Source: Viridibacterium silvisoli (lineage in GTDB: Bacteria > Pseudomonadota > Gammaproteobacteria > Burkholderiales > Rhodocyclaceae). From it: 64,000 nt of DNA. The DNA is taken from assembly GCF_036017035.1 (NCBI RefSeq), contig NZ_JAYXHS010000002.1, forward strand, positions 496,001 through 560,000. Reading direction: 5' to 3'. A program made the position numbers and the translations under genes. The notes beneath the pieces were generated by a model. The model saw only the letters and a program-made list of their open reading frames with translations, was not told where the DNA came from and did no database searches. Each line of letters starts with the position of its first letter. Within the stretch, counting starts at the first letter, position 1. Below, in pieces: positions 25,802-35,902 of the stretch.

Positions 25802-25819
25802 GCGCTCCGCAAGGAGCGC
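25802..25819 (+). ncRNA. Stem-loop with GCAA tetraloop after rpsO
   Basis: A 7-bp perfect stem GCGCTCC/GGAGCGC closed by GCAA, a GNRA tetraloop, begins 29 bases after the rpsO stop. It is an RNA structure candidate in the rpsO-pnp transcript. In E. coli this interval holds RNase III and terminator structures, but the equivalence is inferred. Confidence 0.5.
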
Positions 25820-25838
25820 TTGCAAACTAGGCAGGCGA

Positions 25839-25882
25839 AGCCGGCGACAGCCCTTTGAGGGTACGCCGGCTTTTTGTTTTTG
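25839..25882 (+). terminator. Rho-independent terminator between rpsO and pnp
   Basis: An 8-bp stem AGCCGGCG/CGCCGGCT (25839-25846 and 25864-25871) with a 17-base loop is followed by TTTTTGTTTTTG. It would end most rpsO transcripts while allowing some readthrough to pnp, as known in other bacteria. Confidence 0.8.
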
Positions 25883-26064
25883 TTGTCCTGTTCTATCGCG
25901 CCCTCCATAGCTCCGCATTCCCCGACGAGTTTTTCGCGGTCTTTCGCCTTGCGCCTGCAGGCGGCGGATCGCGGGGTTCATGCTTTGCAATTCCAGCTGT
26001 TCCAGTATTCCCAAGCGTCTGCCGCGTGTGCGGCAACACGCACGTCTGATTGAAAGGATTCCAA

Positions 26065-28185
26065 GTGCCTACAGCTATCAAGAAAAGCTTTCAGTACGGT
26101 CAACATACCGTCACGCTCGAAACCGGCGAAATGGCTCGCCAGGCGCATGGCGCCGTAATCGTCACGGTTGATGACACCGTCGTGCTGGCAACCGTGGTCG
26201 GTGCCAAGGATGCCAAGCCAGGTCAGGACTTCTTCCCGCTGACCGTCGATTACATGGAGAAGTTTTACGCTGCGGGCCGTATCCCGGGTGGCTTCTTCAA
26301 GCGTGAAGGCCGTCCGACCGAGAAGGAGACACTGACCTCGCGTCTGATCGATCGCCCGATCCGCCCGCTGTTCCCCGATGGTTTCTACAACGAAGTGCAA
26401 GTGGTCGCGACCGTGTTGTCGCAGAACCCTGAAGTCGATGGTGACATCCTGGCGATGATCGCGACTTCCGCTGCGCTGGCTGTTTCCGGCCTGCCATTCA
26501 ATGGCCCGATTGGCGCTGCACGCGTCGGTTACATCGATGGCCAGTACGTCCTGAACCCGACCGTGAGCCAGCTCAAGGACAGCCAGATGGATCTGGTCGT
26601 CGCCGGTACCGAAGTCGGCGTGCTGATGGTCGAATCGGAAGCCAACCAACTGCCCGAAGATGTGATGCTCGGCGCCGTGGTGTTCGGTCACCAGGAGATG
26701 CAGAAAGTCATCCAGGCCATCCATGAGCTCGTCGAAGTTGCCGGCAAGCCAGAGTGGGACTGGAGCGCACCTGCCAAGAACGAAGCGCTGCACGCTGCCG
26801 TCAAGGAAGTGGCGCAAGCGGATCTGGAAGCGGCTTTCGGCACCACCAGCAAGTCCGTGCGTAGCGGTTTGCTGAAGGATGTGACGAAGAAGGCCGTTGC
26901 TGCGCTGGTCACGGGCGCAGAAGGCGCGCCGAAGGAAAACGACGTCAAGAACGTGCTGTTCGAACTCGAATCAGCCATCGTTCGCAGCCGCATCCTCGAA
27001 GGTCAGCCACGTATTGATGGCCGTGATACGCGCACCGTGCGCCCGATCGATATCCGTACCGGCGTGCTGCCGCGCGCTCACGGTTCGGCACTGTTCACCC
27101 GTGGTGAAACACAGGCGCTGGTTGTCACGACGCTGGGTACGGGCCGTGACGAGCAGATCATCGACGCCATCGCCGGTGAGTACAAAGAGCGTTACATGCT
27201 GCACTACAACTTCCCTCCGTACTCGACCGGTGAAACCGGCCGTGTCGGTCAGCCGAAGCGTCGCGAAATCGGCCACGGCCGTCTGGCCAAGCGTGCGCTC
27301 GCAGCCGTGCTGCCGGATGCCAAGGAATTCGGCTACACGATCCGCGTCGTGTCGGAAATCATGGAATCGAACGGCTCCTCGTCGATGGCGTCCGTCTGCG
27401 GCGGTTCGCTGGCAATGATGGACGCAGGCGTGCCGCTGAAGGCACCTGTTGCCGGTATCGCCATGGGTCTGATCAAGGACGGTGGTCGCTTCGCCGTGCT
27501 GACCGACATCCTGGGTGACGAAGATCACCTCGGCGACATGGACTTCAAGGTGGCCGGTACCACCAACGGTATCACCGCGCTGCAGATGGACCTGAAGATC
27601 GATTCGATCAGCCCGGCCATCATGAACAAGGCGCTGGAGCAAGCCAAGGAAGGTCGTCTGCATATCCTCGGCCTGATGGAAACCAGCCTGAACAGCCCGG
27701 CGCAACTGTCGGCCTTCGCGCCACGCATGACCTCGTTCAAGATCAATCCGGAAAAGATCCGTGACGTGATCGGCAAGGGCGGCGCCGTGATCCGTGCGCT
27801 GACCGAAGAAACCGGTTGCGTGATCGACATCCAGGACGACGGCACCATCACCATCTCCTCGACCGATCAGGCCAAGTCCGACGAGGCACGTCGTCGCATC
27901 GATGCGATCACGGCCGAAGTCGAAATCGGCAAGGTCTACGAAGGCCCGGTCATTCGCATCCTGGACTTCGGCGCGATCGTGAACATCATGCCGGGCCGTG
28001 ACGGTCTGCTGCACGTCTCGCAGATCGCCAAGGAACGCGTGAACGCGGTGAGCGACTACCTCAAGGAAGGCCAGGTCGTACGCGTCAAGGTTCTGGAAAC
28101 CGATGATCGCGGCAAGGTCAAGCTGTCGATGAAGGCACTGCTGGACGAAGCCGCTCCGGCCGCTGCACCTGAAACCGCGCAATAA
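26065..28185 (+). CDS. pnp: Polynucleotide phosphorylase
   Basis: A 706-residue 3'-5' exoribonuclease and core of the RNA degradosome. It has two RNase PH-like domains with an alpha-helical domain between them, then a KH domain (INPEKIRDVIGKGGAVIR) and a C-terminal S1 domain (GKVYEGPVIRILDFGAIV). The GTG at 26065 is preceded by AAAGGA and yields the usual KSFQYGQHTVTLETGEMARQ N-terminus; a TTG at 26050 is an alternative only 5 codons up. It is probably autoregulated through its leader as in other proteobacteria, but no RNase III site could be confirmed. Confidence 0.97.
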   Translation: MPTAIKKSFQYGQHTVTLETGEMARQAHGAVIVTVDDTVVLATVVGAKDAKPGQDFFPLTVDYMEKFYAAGRIPGGFFKREGRPTEKETLTSRLIDRPIRPLFPDGFYNEVQVVATVLSQNPEVDGDILAMIATSAALAVSGLPFNGPIGAARVGYIDGQYVLNPTVSQLKDSQMDLVVAGTEVGVLMVESEANQLPEDVMLGAVVFGHQEMQKVIQAIHELVEVAGKPEWDWSAPAKNEALHAAVKEVAQADLEAAFGTTSKSVRSGLLKDVTKKAVAALVTGAEGAPKENDVKNVLFELESAIVRSRILEGQPRIDGRDTRTVRPIDIRTGVLPRAHGSALFTRGETQALVVTTLGTGRDEQIIDAIAGEYKERYMLHYNFPPYSTGETGRVGQPKRREIGHGRLAKRALAAVLPDAKEFGYTIRVVSEIMESNGSSSMASVCGGSLAMMDAGVPLKAPVAGIAMGLIKDGGRFAVLTDILGDEDHLGDMDFKVAGTTNGITALQMDLKIDSISPAIMNKALEQAKEGRLHILGLMETSLNSPAQLSAFAPRMTSFKINPEKIRDVIGKGGAVIRALTEETGCVIDIQDDGTITISSTDQAKSDEARRRIDAITAEVEIGKVYEGPVIRILDFGAIVNIMPGRDGLLHVSQIAKERVNAVSDYLKEGQVVRVKVLETDDRGKVKLSMKALLDEAAPAAAPETAQ

Positions 28186-28206
28186 GCATTACGTGTGTTT
28201 CAACAA

Positions 28207-28234
28207 AAAAAAGGACGCTCAGGCGTCCTTTTTT
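28207..28234. terminator. Bidirectional terminator of pnp
   Basis: GGACGC-TCAG-GCGTCC is flanked by A-rich and T-rich runs, so a stem extended by A-T pairs and a U-run results on either strand. It serves pnp (+) and the convergent gene of unknown function (-). Confidence 0.9.
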
Positions 28235-28285
28235 ATTGTTGTCTTCGAAGCGAGGTGGCGTCGTTCGATGCCTCCGGATCAGCTG

Positions 28286-28672
28286 TCAGCGAACAGCGTA
28301 AAGCTGGGCGCGTGGGGCCTTTGCCTGAAGCGCGTATTGCGGGCTCTCCCAGTCGAGGCGATTAAGCAGCTTCATGATTTCGTCATTGGCCTGATGGCGG
28401 CTGAGGGTGTCGGGCAGGAACAGATCGTCCGCTGCAATGAGTTGCTGACGTGCTGCAGATTGCCCTAGGGGCGACGCATAAAAATAGAGCCCGCGTCCCT
28501 GCTCGTTGGTGCCGATCATGCCGTGACGTGTATTGCCATTGATGCCCTGGATCAGGAAGGTCCAGCGCGGCAGTTTGCCGTTGCGGCAGTGACTGGTGGC
28601 TTCGATGATGAAGCCTGCACCCTGGGCTACTTGTTGTGCTGCCTGCATTGTCATGATGTCTTCCCACCGCAT
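28286..28672 (-). CDS. Conserved hypothetical protein
   Basis: I do not recognise this gene. It encodes 128 residues with no signal peptide or membrane segment, so it is probably cytoplasmic. The start at 28672 is supported by AGAGGAGG 10 bases upstream; the longer frame to 28792 would add basic residues with no support. The centre reads RWTFLIQGINGNTRHGMIGT, and later LYFYASPLGQ; the C-terminus is Ala/Gln-rich. It lies convergent to pnp with a shared terminator and has no close neighbours on its own strand. Confidence 0.65.
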   Translation of the reverse strand: MRWEDIMTMQAAQQVAQGAGFIIEATSHCRNGKLPRWTFLIQGINGNTRHGMIGTNEQGRGLYFYASPLGQSAARQQLIAADDLFLPDTLSRHQANDEIMKLLNRLDWESPQYALQAKAPRAQLYAVR

Positions 28673-28949
28673 TGCCAGTGGGCCTCCTCTTTGTGTTGTC
28701 TGCCTCGATTTGTCTCTTGTCTTTCTTCTACGCGTCGCACCGGAGGTTCTGTGACCGGTTCCGTTGGCGACGCGTTGGTTGCATCCTTGCACTAAGTTCC
28801 GATCGACGGCAGTCGGGTTTCACCGCCATCTGCGAGATTTTTCACGGTCTCGCGGCAGAGCCTCTGGTACGGCGCCAAAGGTAAGGGATTGCCCCGAGCG
28901 AAGGATGTCACGTCGACCCAGAATGTGACATTTGCCGGGCTGGACAACG
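28673..28949. other. Non-coding stretch upstream of the hypothetical gene
   Basis: About 275 bases between the hypothetical gene's start and the ETF-QO terminator. It should hold the promoter of the hypothetical gene, but no strong -35/-10 pair was found. No RNA gene was seen. Confidence 0.4.
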
Positions 28950-28997
28950 AAAAAAGCGGGCCGACCGTGAAGCCTGTATGCCTCCGGTCGAACCCGC
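28950..28997 (-). terminator. Rho-independent terminator of the ETF-QO gene
   Basis: On the minus strand GCGGGTTCGACCG pairs with CGGTCGGCCCGC across a 17-base loop, followed by six T. It lies 19 bases after the stop of the ETF-ubiquinone oxidoreductase gene. Confidence 0.85.
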
Positions 28998-29016
28998 CTC
29001 TGAATGTGACCAGGTG

Positions 29017-30666
29017 TTACATCTCGGTGTAGATCGGTCCTTCGCCACCCTGCGGCGCAACCCAGTTGATGTTCTGCGTCGGGTCCTTGATGTCGCAGCT
29101 CTTGCAGTGCACGCAGTTCTGGGCGTTGATCTGCAGGCGTGGCGAATTCCCATTGGAGCCACCGTCCTGCACGATCTCATACACACCGGCCGGGCAGTAT
29201 CGCTGCTCGGGTGAAGCGTATTGCTCGTAGTTGATGCCGATCGCCACAGCCGGGTTCTTCAACTGCAGATGGCAGGGCTGGTCTTCCTCATGATTGGTGT
29301 TCGACAGGAACACGGAGGAGAGCCGGTCAAAGGTCAGCACGCCATCGGGCTTCGGATAGTCGATCGGCTTGCTGTCTGCGGCCTGCTTGAGCTTGAGGTG
29401 ATCGGCCGAGTTATGAAGCGTCCAGGGGGCGCGTGCGCCGAGCAGCTTCTGCTCCATGCCGAAAGCCAGCGTGCCCAGCCACAGGCCCTTGCTCATCAGC
29501 GGCTTGAAGTTGCGCGTGGCATGCAGCTCGCTGTGTAGCCAGCTGGCCTTGAAGGTCTCCGGATAGGCGCTCAGCTCGTCCTGCTTGCGCGATGCTGTTA
29601 TGGCAGCAAAGGCCGCATCTGCAGCCAGCATGCCGGACTTGATTGCCGTGTGCGTGCCCTTGATGCGTGCGGCATTGAGGAAACCGGCGTCGTCGCCGAT
29701 CAGCGCGCCACCCGGGAAAACGAGCTTGGGCAAGGATTGCAGACCGCCTGCGGCGAGCGCGCGCGCACCGTAGGCCAGGCGCTTGCCACCGGTGAGTTGC
29801 TCGCGGATGACCGCGTGCGTCTTGTAGCGCTGGAATTCCTCGAAAGCCGACATGTACGGATTGCTGTAACCCAGACCCAGCACGAAACCGACCGCAACGC
29901 GGCGCTCGCCGTAGTGGTACAGGAAGCTGCCGCCATAGGTCTCCGAGCCGAGCGGCCAGCCTGCGGTGTGCATCACCAGACCCGGTTGATGTTTCTCGGC
30001 AGGCACTTCCCACAGTTCCTTGATGCCCAGGCCGTAGGTTTGCGGATCTACACCGGCGCGCAAGTTGAAGCGTGCCTCGAGCTGCTTGCCGAGGTGGCCA
30101 CGGCAACCCTCGGCAAACAACGTATAGCTGGCGAGCAGTGCCATGCCCGGCTGGTAGTTCGGGCCTTGCGAGCCGTCGCGCTGCACGCCCATGTCGCCGG
30201 TCGCGACACCTATGACGGCGCCATTCTCGTTGTAGAGCACCTCCGCGCCGGCGAAGCCGGGGTAGATCTCCACGCCCAGCGCTTCGGCCTGCTGGCCGAG
30301 CCAGCGCACGAGCTGGCCGAGACTGCCGATGTAGTTGCCGTGGTTGCGCAGGCTCGGAATCATCGCCGCTTCCGGCACCTGCTGGCTGCCGGTCGGGGTC
30401 AGGAACATGAAGCGGTCTTCCGTGACCTGAGTGGTCAGCGGTGCGCCATCGGTCTTCCAGTTCGGCAGCAATTCATCCAGGCCCTTCGGGTCGATGACGG
30501 CACCGGAGAGGATGTGCGCCCCGAGCTCGCTGCCTTTCTCTATCAGGCAGACGGAGACTTCACGACCGGCTTCCTGCGCGGCCTGCTTGAGGCGGATTGC
30601 TGCAGCCAGCCCGGCCGGGCCGCCGCCAACAACCAGCACATCGAATTCCATGGATTCACGTTCCAT
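29017..30666 (-). CDS. Electron transfer flavoprotein-ubiquinone oxidoreductase
   Basis: A 549-residue membrane-associated enzyme that passes electrons from ETF (fatty and amino acid oxidation) to ubiquinone. The FAD-binding VVGGGPAGLAAAI is near residue 12. The C-terminus carries a [4Fe-4S] ferredoxin motif (NCVHCKSCDIKDP) plus an upstream Cys in RYCPAG. ATG 30666 (MERESMEFDV) was chosen over 30651 because such a lead is usual, but the ribosome-binding site is weak for both. A frame extending to 30717 is not supported. It is divergent from aacS, with a 233-base shared regulatory gap. The etfAB genes are not in the window. Confidence 0.95.
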   Translation of the reverse strand: MERESMEFDVLVVGGGPAGLAAAIRLKQAAQEAGREVSVCLIEKGSELGAHILSGAVIDPKGLDELLPNWKTDGAPLTTQVTEDRFMFLTPTGSQQVPEAAMIPSLRNHGNYIGSLGQLVRWLGQQAEALGVEIYPGFAGAEVLYNENGAVIGVATGDMGVQRDGSQGPNYQPGMALLASYTLFAEGCRGHLGKQLEARFNLRAGVDPQTYGLGIKELWEVPAEKHQPGLVMHTAGWPLGSETYGGSFLYHYGERRVAVGFVLGLGYSNPYMSAFEEFQRYKTHAVIREQLTGGKRLAYGARALAAGGLQSLPKLVFPGGALIGDDAGFLNAARIKGTHTAIKSGMLAADAAFAAITASRKQDELSAYPETFKASWLHSELHATRNFKPLMSKGLWLGTLAFGMEQKLLGARAPWTLHNSADHLKLKQAADSKPIDYPKPDGVLTFDRLSSVFLSNTNHEEDQPCHLQLKNPAVAIGINYEQYASPEQRYCPAGVYEIVQDGGSNGNSPRLQINAQNCVHCKSCDIKDPTQNINWVAPQGGEGPIYTEM

Positions 30667-30899
30667 TCTTCTTGTCCCTGCGCGTGAGATACGAAAACCG
30701 TATTTTCGCCCGGACACCGCGTGCTGTGGCAGCTTTCTTAGGCGCCTGCTTGTTATTGCGCAATGCGTTGAGGATATGGCGCCTGCAGATGAACGCAGGT
30801 TTGCCCCGCTGTGCTGGCCGAATGAGTTCGGCTAGAGTGCAAAGTCTTCCGGGGCGTTCCGTCAGTGGTCCCCCGGGCCCACTCAGGAGCTGCCAATTT

Positions 30900-32888
<1,989 letters not shown>

Positions 32889-32920
32889 CGGGCGTCTCTT
32901 CCGGCTTGCCGGCGGTCGTG

Positions 32921-32955
32921 GAAAAGCCACCTTTGCAGGTGGCTTTTCTTTTTCC
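32921..32955 (+). terminator. Rho-independent terminator of aacS
   Basis: A perfect 12-bp stem (32921-32932 with 32937-32948, loop TTGC) is followed by a T-run. It begins 33 bases after the aacS stop. Confidence 0.93.
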
Positions 32956-33090
32956 GCCAGTGCGGCACGCCGCTTGCGACAGGTCGCTCATGTGAAGAGA
33001 CGGGCGTTGGCAGCCAATCGTGCCAGCCTGTTTCTCACCAGAGAGCCGGCCTTTTGTCCGGCCGGATCCATCAACAGAAAGGGACACAAG

Positions 33091-33327
33091 ATGAAATTCT
33101 CATATCTGCTCATGATCGGCGCCAGCGTCTTCGCCCTGGCAGCCTGCGAGAAACAGACGACCGGCGAAAAGATTACCGACAAGGTGGGCGATGCAATGGA
33201 CAACCGCCCGCACGAGAAGGCCAAGGACGCTGCCGAAGATATCGGTGACGCAGCGAAGGACGCCGGCAGTGCGATCAAGGAAGAGGCTGGTGAGCTCAAG
33301 GACAAAGCCAAAGACGCCACCAACTGA
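33091..33327 (+). CDS. Small stress-type lipoprotein with amphipathic repeats
   Basis: A 78-residue lipoprotein. A signal ends in LAAC (Cys19 lipidated), followed by a very hydrophilic chain rich in Lys, Asp, Glu and Ala. It has repeating elements such as KAKDAAEDIGDAAKDAG and AGELKDKAKDA, like LEA/CsbD/YtxH-type proteins that are often induced by osmotic or drying stress. GAAAGGGA precedes the ATG. It is followed 41 bases later by a DUF1328 gene, probably in the same operon. Function is unknown beyond a likely envelope role. Confidence 0.8.
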   Translation: MKFSYLLMIGASVFALAACEKQTTGEKITDKVGDAMDNRPHEKAKDAAEDIGDAAKDAGSAIKEEAGELKDKAKDATN

Positions 33328-33368
33328 GACATCACGCGCTAATACGCATCTACTACGAGGAGATTGAC

Positions 33369-33521
33369 ATGCTTCACTATGCCGTTGTTTTTCTGGTCGT
33401 TGCGATCATCGCAGCGGTTCTTGGTTTCGGCGTGATCGCCGGTACAGCCGCCTGGATCGCCAAGGTCTGCTTCATCGTGTTCCTCATCATGGCGCTGGTG
33501 GCCTTCCTGAGAAGGGCCTGA
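33369..33521 (+). CDS. DUF1328 (YtjA-family) small membrane protein
   Basis: A 50-residue protein beginning MLHYAVVFLVVAIIAAVLGF, with GVIAGTAAWIAKVCFIVF and a C-terminal FLRRA. Two membrane helices are evident. The sequence matches the DUF1328/YtjA family, whose function is unknown but which is widespread in proteobacteria and linked to stress in some. GAGGAG lies just upstream (33357-33362). Confidence 0.9.
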   Translation: MLHYAVVFLVVAIIAAVLGFGVIAGTAAWIAKVCFIVFLIMALVAFLRRA

Positions 33522-33549
33522 GTCGCGATCCTGATCAGGTCACGAAAAT

Positions 33550-33580
33550 GAAAGCCTCGCCGCAAGCCGGTGAGGCTTTC
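33550..33580. terminator. Hairpin terminator between DUF1328 and the convergent gene
   Basis: GAAAGCCTC (33550-33558) pairs with GAGGCTTTC (33572-33580), extended inward by CCG/CGG through a G-U pair. It lies between two convergent genes and is followed by T-rich sequence on the minus strand, so it can serve both. Confidence 0.75.
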
Positions 33581-33585
33581 TGCTT

Positions 33586-34386
33586 TCAGGGCGCTGGTGT
33601 GACCAGCTTGAGCTTGACGCGCTTGTCGAGTTGAAGCGTTTCGAGTTCCGGCAGGATGTACTGCGCAATCGTCCTCTTCTTCAGCCCATCGAGATCTGCC
33701 TGGGCCAGCGCGCGCTCGATGATGGACTTGTAACGCGTTGCGGCCGGAGAGAGGTAGAAGCGCATGTCGCGGTCATGCATGAGAATCAGGTGCGATTCAA
33801 TGGCCAGACCAGGATGGTCGCGCGCCTCGTTCACGATTTCATTGATGCCCCGCACGACGTAATCAACATTGCGATCACCACTCGCAACCATGCGGAACAG
33901 CAGGCGCCAGTCGCCCGCTTTGACGAGCACGGGCAACTTGTTCAATTGCCATAGCTCTGCATCGAACCATCCCGTCCCGACACCGCCCACTTTCCCGAGG
34001 GCGCGTAAATCGTCCAGCGAGCGAACGCTGGCGTAAGCCCCTTCCTGTCCTTGCTTGACGAGAAAAACACGCTGCCCGATCAGGCCGTTGGTGAGGTTGT
34101 TGGTGACGGAGGCGAACTGGGTGTCGCGCTCAGTCGTCTGTACGCCCCACATCAGCGAGATGTCGTTGTCTGAGAGCATTCTCCAGATACGCGCTTGCGG
34201 CGCAGTGGCAATCCACTCGAAGCGAGGTTCGTAACCCGCATTGCGCAGCGCGGCTTCCAGTAGCTTGGTGTAGTACAGGTGCCGATTGTCGGGAAGCGCC
34301 ATAACGCGCAGTGAAACGCTCTCGGCGGCATGCGCGTGCGTTGTCAGGAGGAGGGCAAAAAAGAACAGCCGACGCAGAAATTGCAT
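33586..34386 (-). CDS. Periplasmic solute-binding-like protein
   Basis: A 266-residue secreted protein: signal peptide (1-20, ending THAHA), then a type-2 periplasmic-binding fold (VSLRVMALPDNRHLYYTKLLEAALRNAGY), as in amino-acid-binding proteins. No transporter genes lie beside it. Such orphan proteins can feed a distant importer, serve as a sensor partner, or have another role. It lies 82 bases after tesA on the same strand. No confident ligand. The ribosome-binding site is weak. A second, unrelated-looking binding protein of similar size is at 58926. Confidence 0.7.
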   Translation of the reverse strand: MQFLRRLFFFALLLTTHAHAAESVSLRVMALPDNRHLYYTKLLEAALRNAGYEPRFEWIATAPQARIWRMLSDNDISLMWGVQTTERDTQFASVTNNLTNGLIGQRVFLVKQGQEGAYASVRSLDDLRALGKVGGVGTGWFDAELWQLNKLPVLVKAGDWRLLFRMVASGDRNVDYVVRGINEIVNEARDHPGLAIESHLILMHDRDMRFYLSPAATRYKSIIERALAQADLDGLKKRTIAQYILPELETLQLDKRVKLKLVTPAP

Positions 34387-34468
34387 GCAATGTGTCGTGT
34401 GGATACTCAGGCGACATCATAGGTGTCGGGCCTGATGGAGACACGCTGCAGCGCACGAGCGGCCTGAA

Positions 34469-35083
34469 TCAGCGCATGAGCAGCGGTTGCAGCTTCGGCC
34501 ACACGTTGGCGAGAAGGGTTGGCTGCGCGGCGGCGACAGGGTGCAATCCGTCGGCCTGGATCAACTCACGCTTGGTTGCCACGCCATCCAGGAAGAACGG
34601 CAAGAAGGCTGTCTTGCGGGCTTTGGCCAGCTCGTCGAAGCTGGCGTGGAACTTATCCGTATACGCTTGTCCGAGATTGGGTGGCATGCGCATACCGATC
34701 AACAGAACTTTGGCGCCGGAAGTTTGCGCGGCGTTGATCATTGCATCGAGGTTGTCGCGCATCGCCTTCAACGACAGACCGCGCAAGCCGTCGTTGGCGC
34801 CAAGTTCGAGAATGACGACTTGCGGTTTCGTGCGTGCCAGGGCTTCGGCGATACGTGTGCGGCCACCCGAGGTTGTTTCACCGCTGATGCTGGCGTTGTG
34901 GACTTCGTATCGGTAGCCTTCATGCTGAAGTTTTTGTATCAGGAGGTTCGGCCAGGCCTTGCTCTGGTCGATGCCGTAGCCGGCAGACAGGCTGTCGCCC
35001 ATGACAAGAATGCCGGCGGCATTTGCGGTGCCGGTGACAATCGAAAGCGTCAGAACCAGTGACAGGAAAAAGAATCGCAACAT
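34469..35083 (-). CDS. tesA: Arylesterase / acyl-CoA thioesterase I (SGNH hydrolase)
   Basis: A 204-residue periplasmic hydrolase. A signal peptide (MLRFFFLSLVLTLSIVTGTANA) is followed by the GDSL block VMGDSLSAGYG with the nucleophilic Ser. The oxyanion Asn is in ELGANDGLRG, and the Asp-His pair in ADGLHPVA. E. coli TesA (thioesterase I/protease I/lysophospholipase L1) has this layout. The start codon at 35081-35083 overlaps the divergent ybbA start (35082-35084) by two bases, as in the known tesA/ybbA head-to-head pair. The frame stays open far upstream to 35509 but without support. Confidence 0.93.
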   Translation of the reverse strand: MLRFFFLSLVLTLSIVTGTANAAGILVMGDSLSAGYGIDQSKAWPNLLIQKLQHEGYRYEVHNASISGETTSGGRTRIAEALARTKPQVVILELGANDGLRGLSLKAMRDNLDAMINAAQTSGAKVLLIGMRMPPNLGQAYTDKFHASFDELAKARKTAFLPFFLDGVATKRELIQADGLHPVAAAQPTLLANVWPKLQPLLMR

Positions 35084-35801
35084 GAATAAGCTCGCTGGAA
35101 AAAAAGTATTGGAGGCCGACGGCCTCAACAAAACCGTAGCCTTGGCAGATGGTGGCACGCTGACGATTCTGCAAGACATCCATCTGTCGATCAGTGGCGG
35201 TGAGACTGTGGCAATCGTTGGCGCTTCAGGTTCCGGAAAATCCACTTTGCTCGCCTTGCTGGCCGGGCTGGATGAGCCCAGTGCCGGCACCGTGCGCCTG
35301 ATGGAGCAGGATATCTTCAAGCTCGACGAAGATGCGCGAGCTAGCCTGCGCGGTGCTTCGCTGGGCTTCGTGTTCCAGTCCTTCCAGCTGCTGCCAGCGC
35401 TGACGGCAGAGGAGAATGTGATGATGCCGCTCGAACTGGCCGGGCGCAAAGATGCGCGTGCAACTGCCGTGCGCTGGCTCGAGCGCGTCGGCCTCGGCGC
35501 GCGGCTCAAGCATTACCCCAAACATCTCTCTGGTGGTGAGCAGCAACGCGTTGCGCTGGCACGAGCCTTCGCCATGCAGCCAGCCATGCTGCTTGCTGAT
35601 GAGCCGACAGGCAATCTTGACGTGGCGACCGGTCAGCAGATCATCGAGCTCATCTTCGAGCTTAACCGCGAGTCGGGAACGACCTTGATGCTGGTCACGC
35701 ATGACGAACATCTCGCAGAAAAATGTGGGCGCCAGGTTCGTCTGCAACAAGGGCGCATCGTGTCGGATGCCCGAAGTGCCAGCGCAGCTGTGGTGAGTTG
35801 A
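35082..35801 (+). CDS. ybbA: ABC transporter ATP-binding protein (YbbA/LolD-like)
   Basis: A 239-residue ATPase of the LolD/MacB/FtsE class. Walker A GASGSGKS is at 47-54, then FVFQSFQLLPALTAEENV, signature LSGGEQQR, and Walker B MLLADEPTGNLD. In E. coli ybbA is divergent from tesA and followed by the permease ybbP. Here the next + gene is an M61 peptidase, so no permease partner is adjacent. The start at 35082 overlaps that of tesA by two bases. ATG 35001 upstream in frame is possible but would lie wholly inside tesA. Confidence 0.9.
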   Translation: MNKLAGKKVLEADGLNKTVALADGGTLTILQDIHLSISGGETVAIVGASGSGKSTLLALLAGLDEPSAGTVRLMEQDIFKLDEDARASLRGASLGFVFQSFQLLPALTAEENVMMPLELAGRKDARATAVRWLERVGLGARLKHYPKHLSGGEQQRVALARAFAMQPAMLLADEPTGNLDVATGQQIIELIFELNRESGTTLMLVTHDEHLAEKCGRQVRLQQGRIVSDARSASAAVVS

Positions 35802-35902
35802 GCGAAAGCCGTCGTTCGGCTGCAGATTGCAGGCGCGTGTGCTGCGGGCCACGGCAATCGGTAGTATCGTTGGGCCACTGATCCTCCTTCCGCGGTGCCC
35901 CG

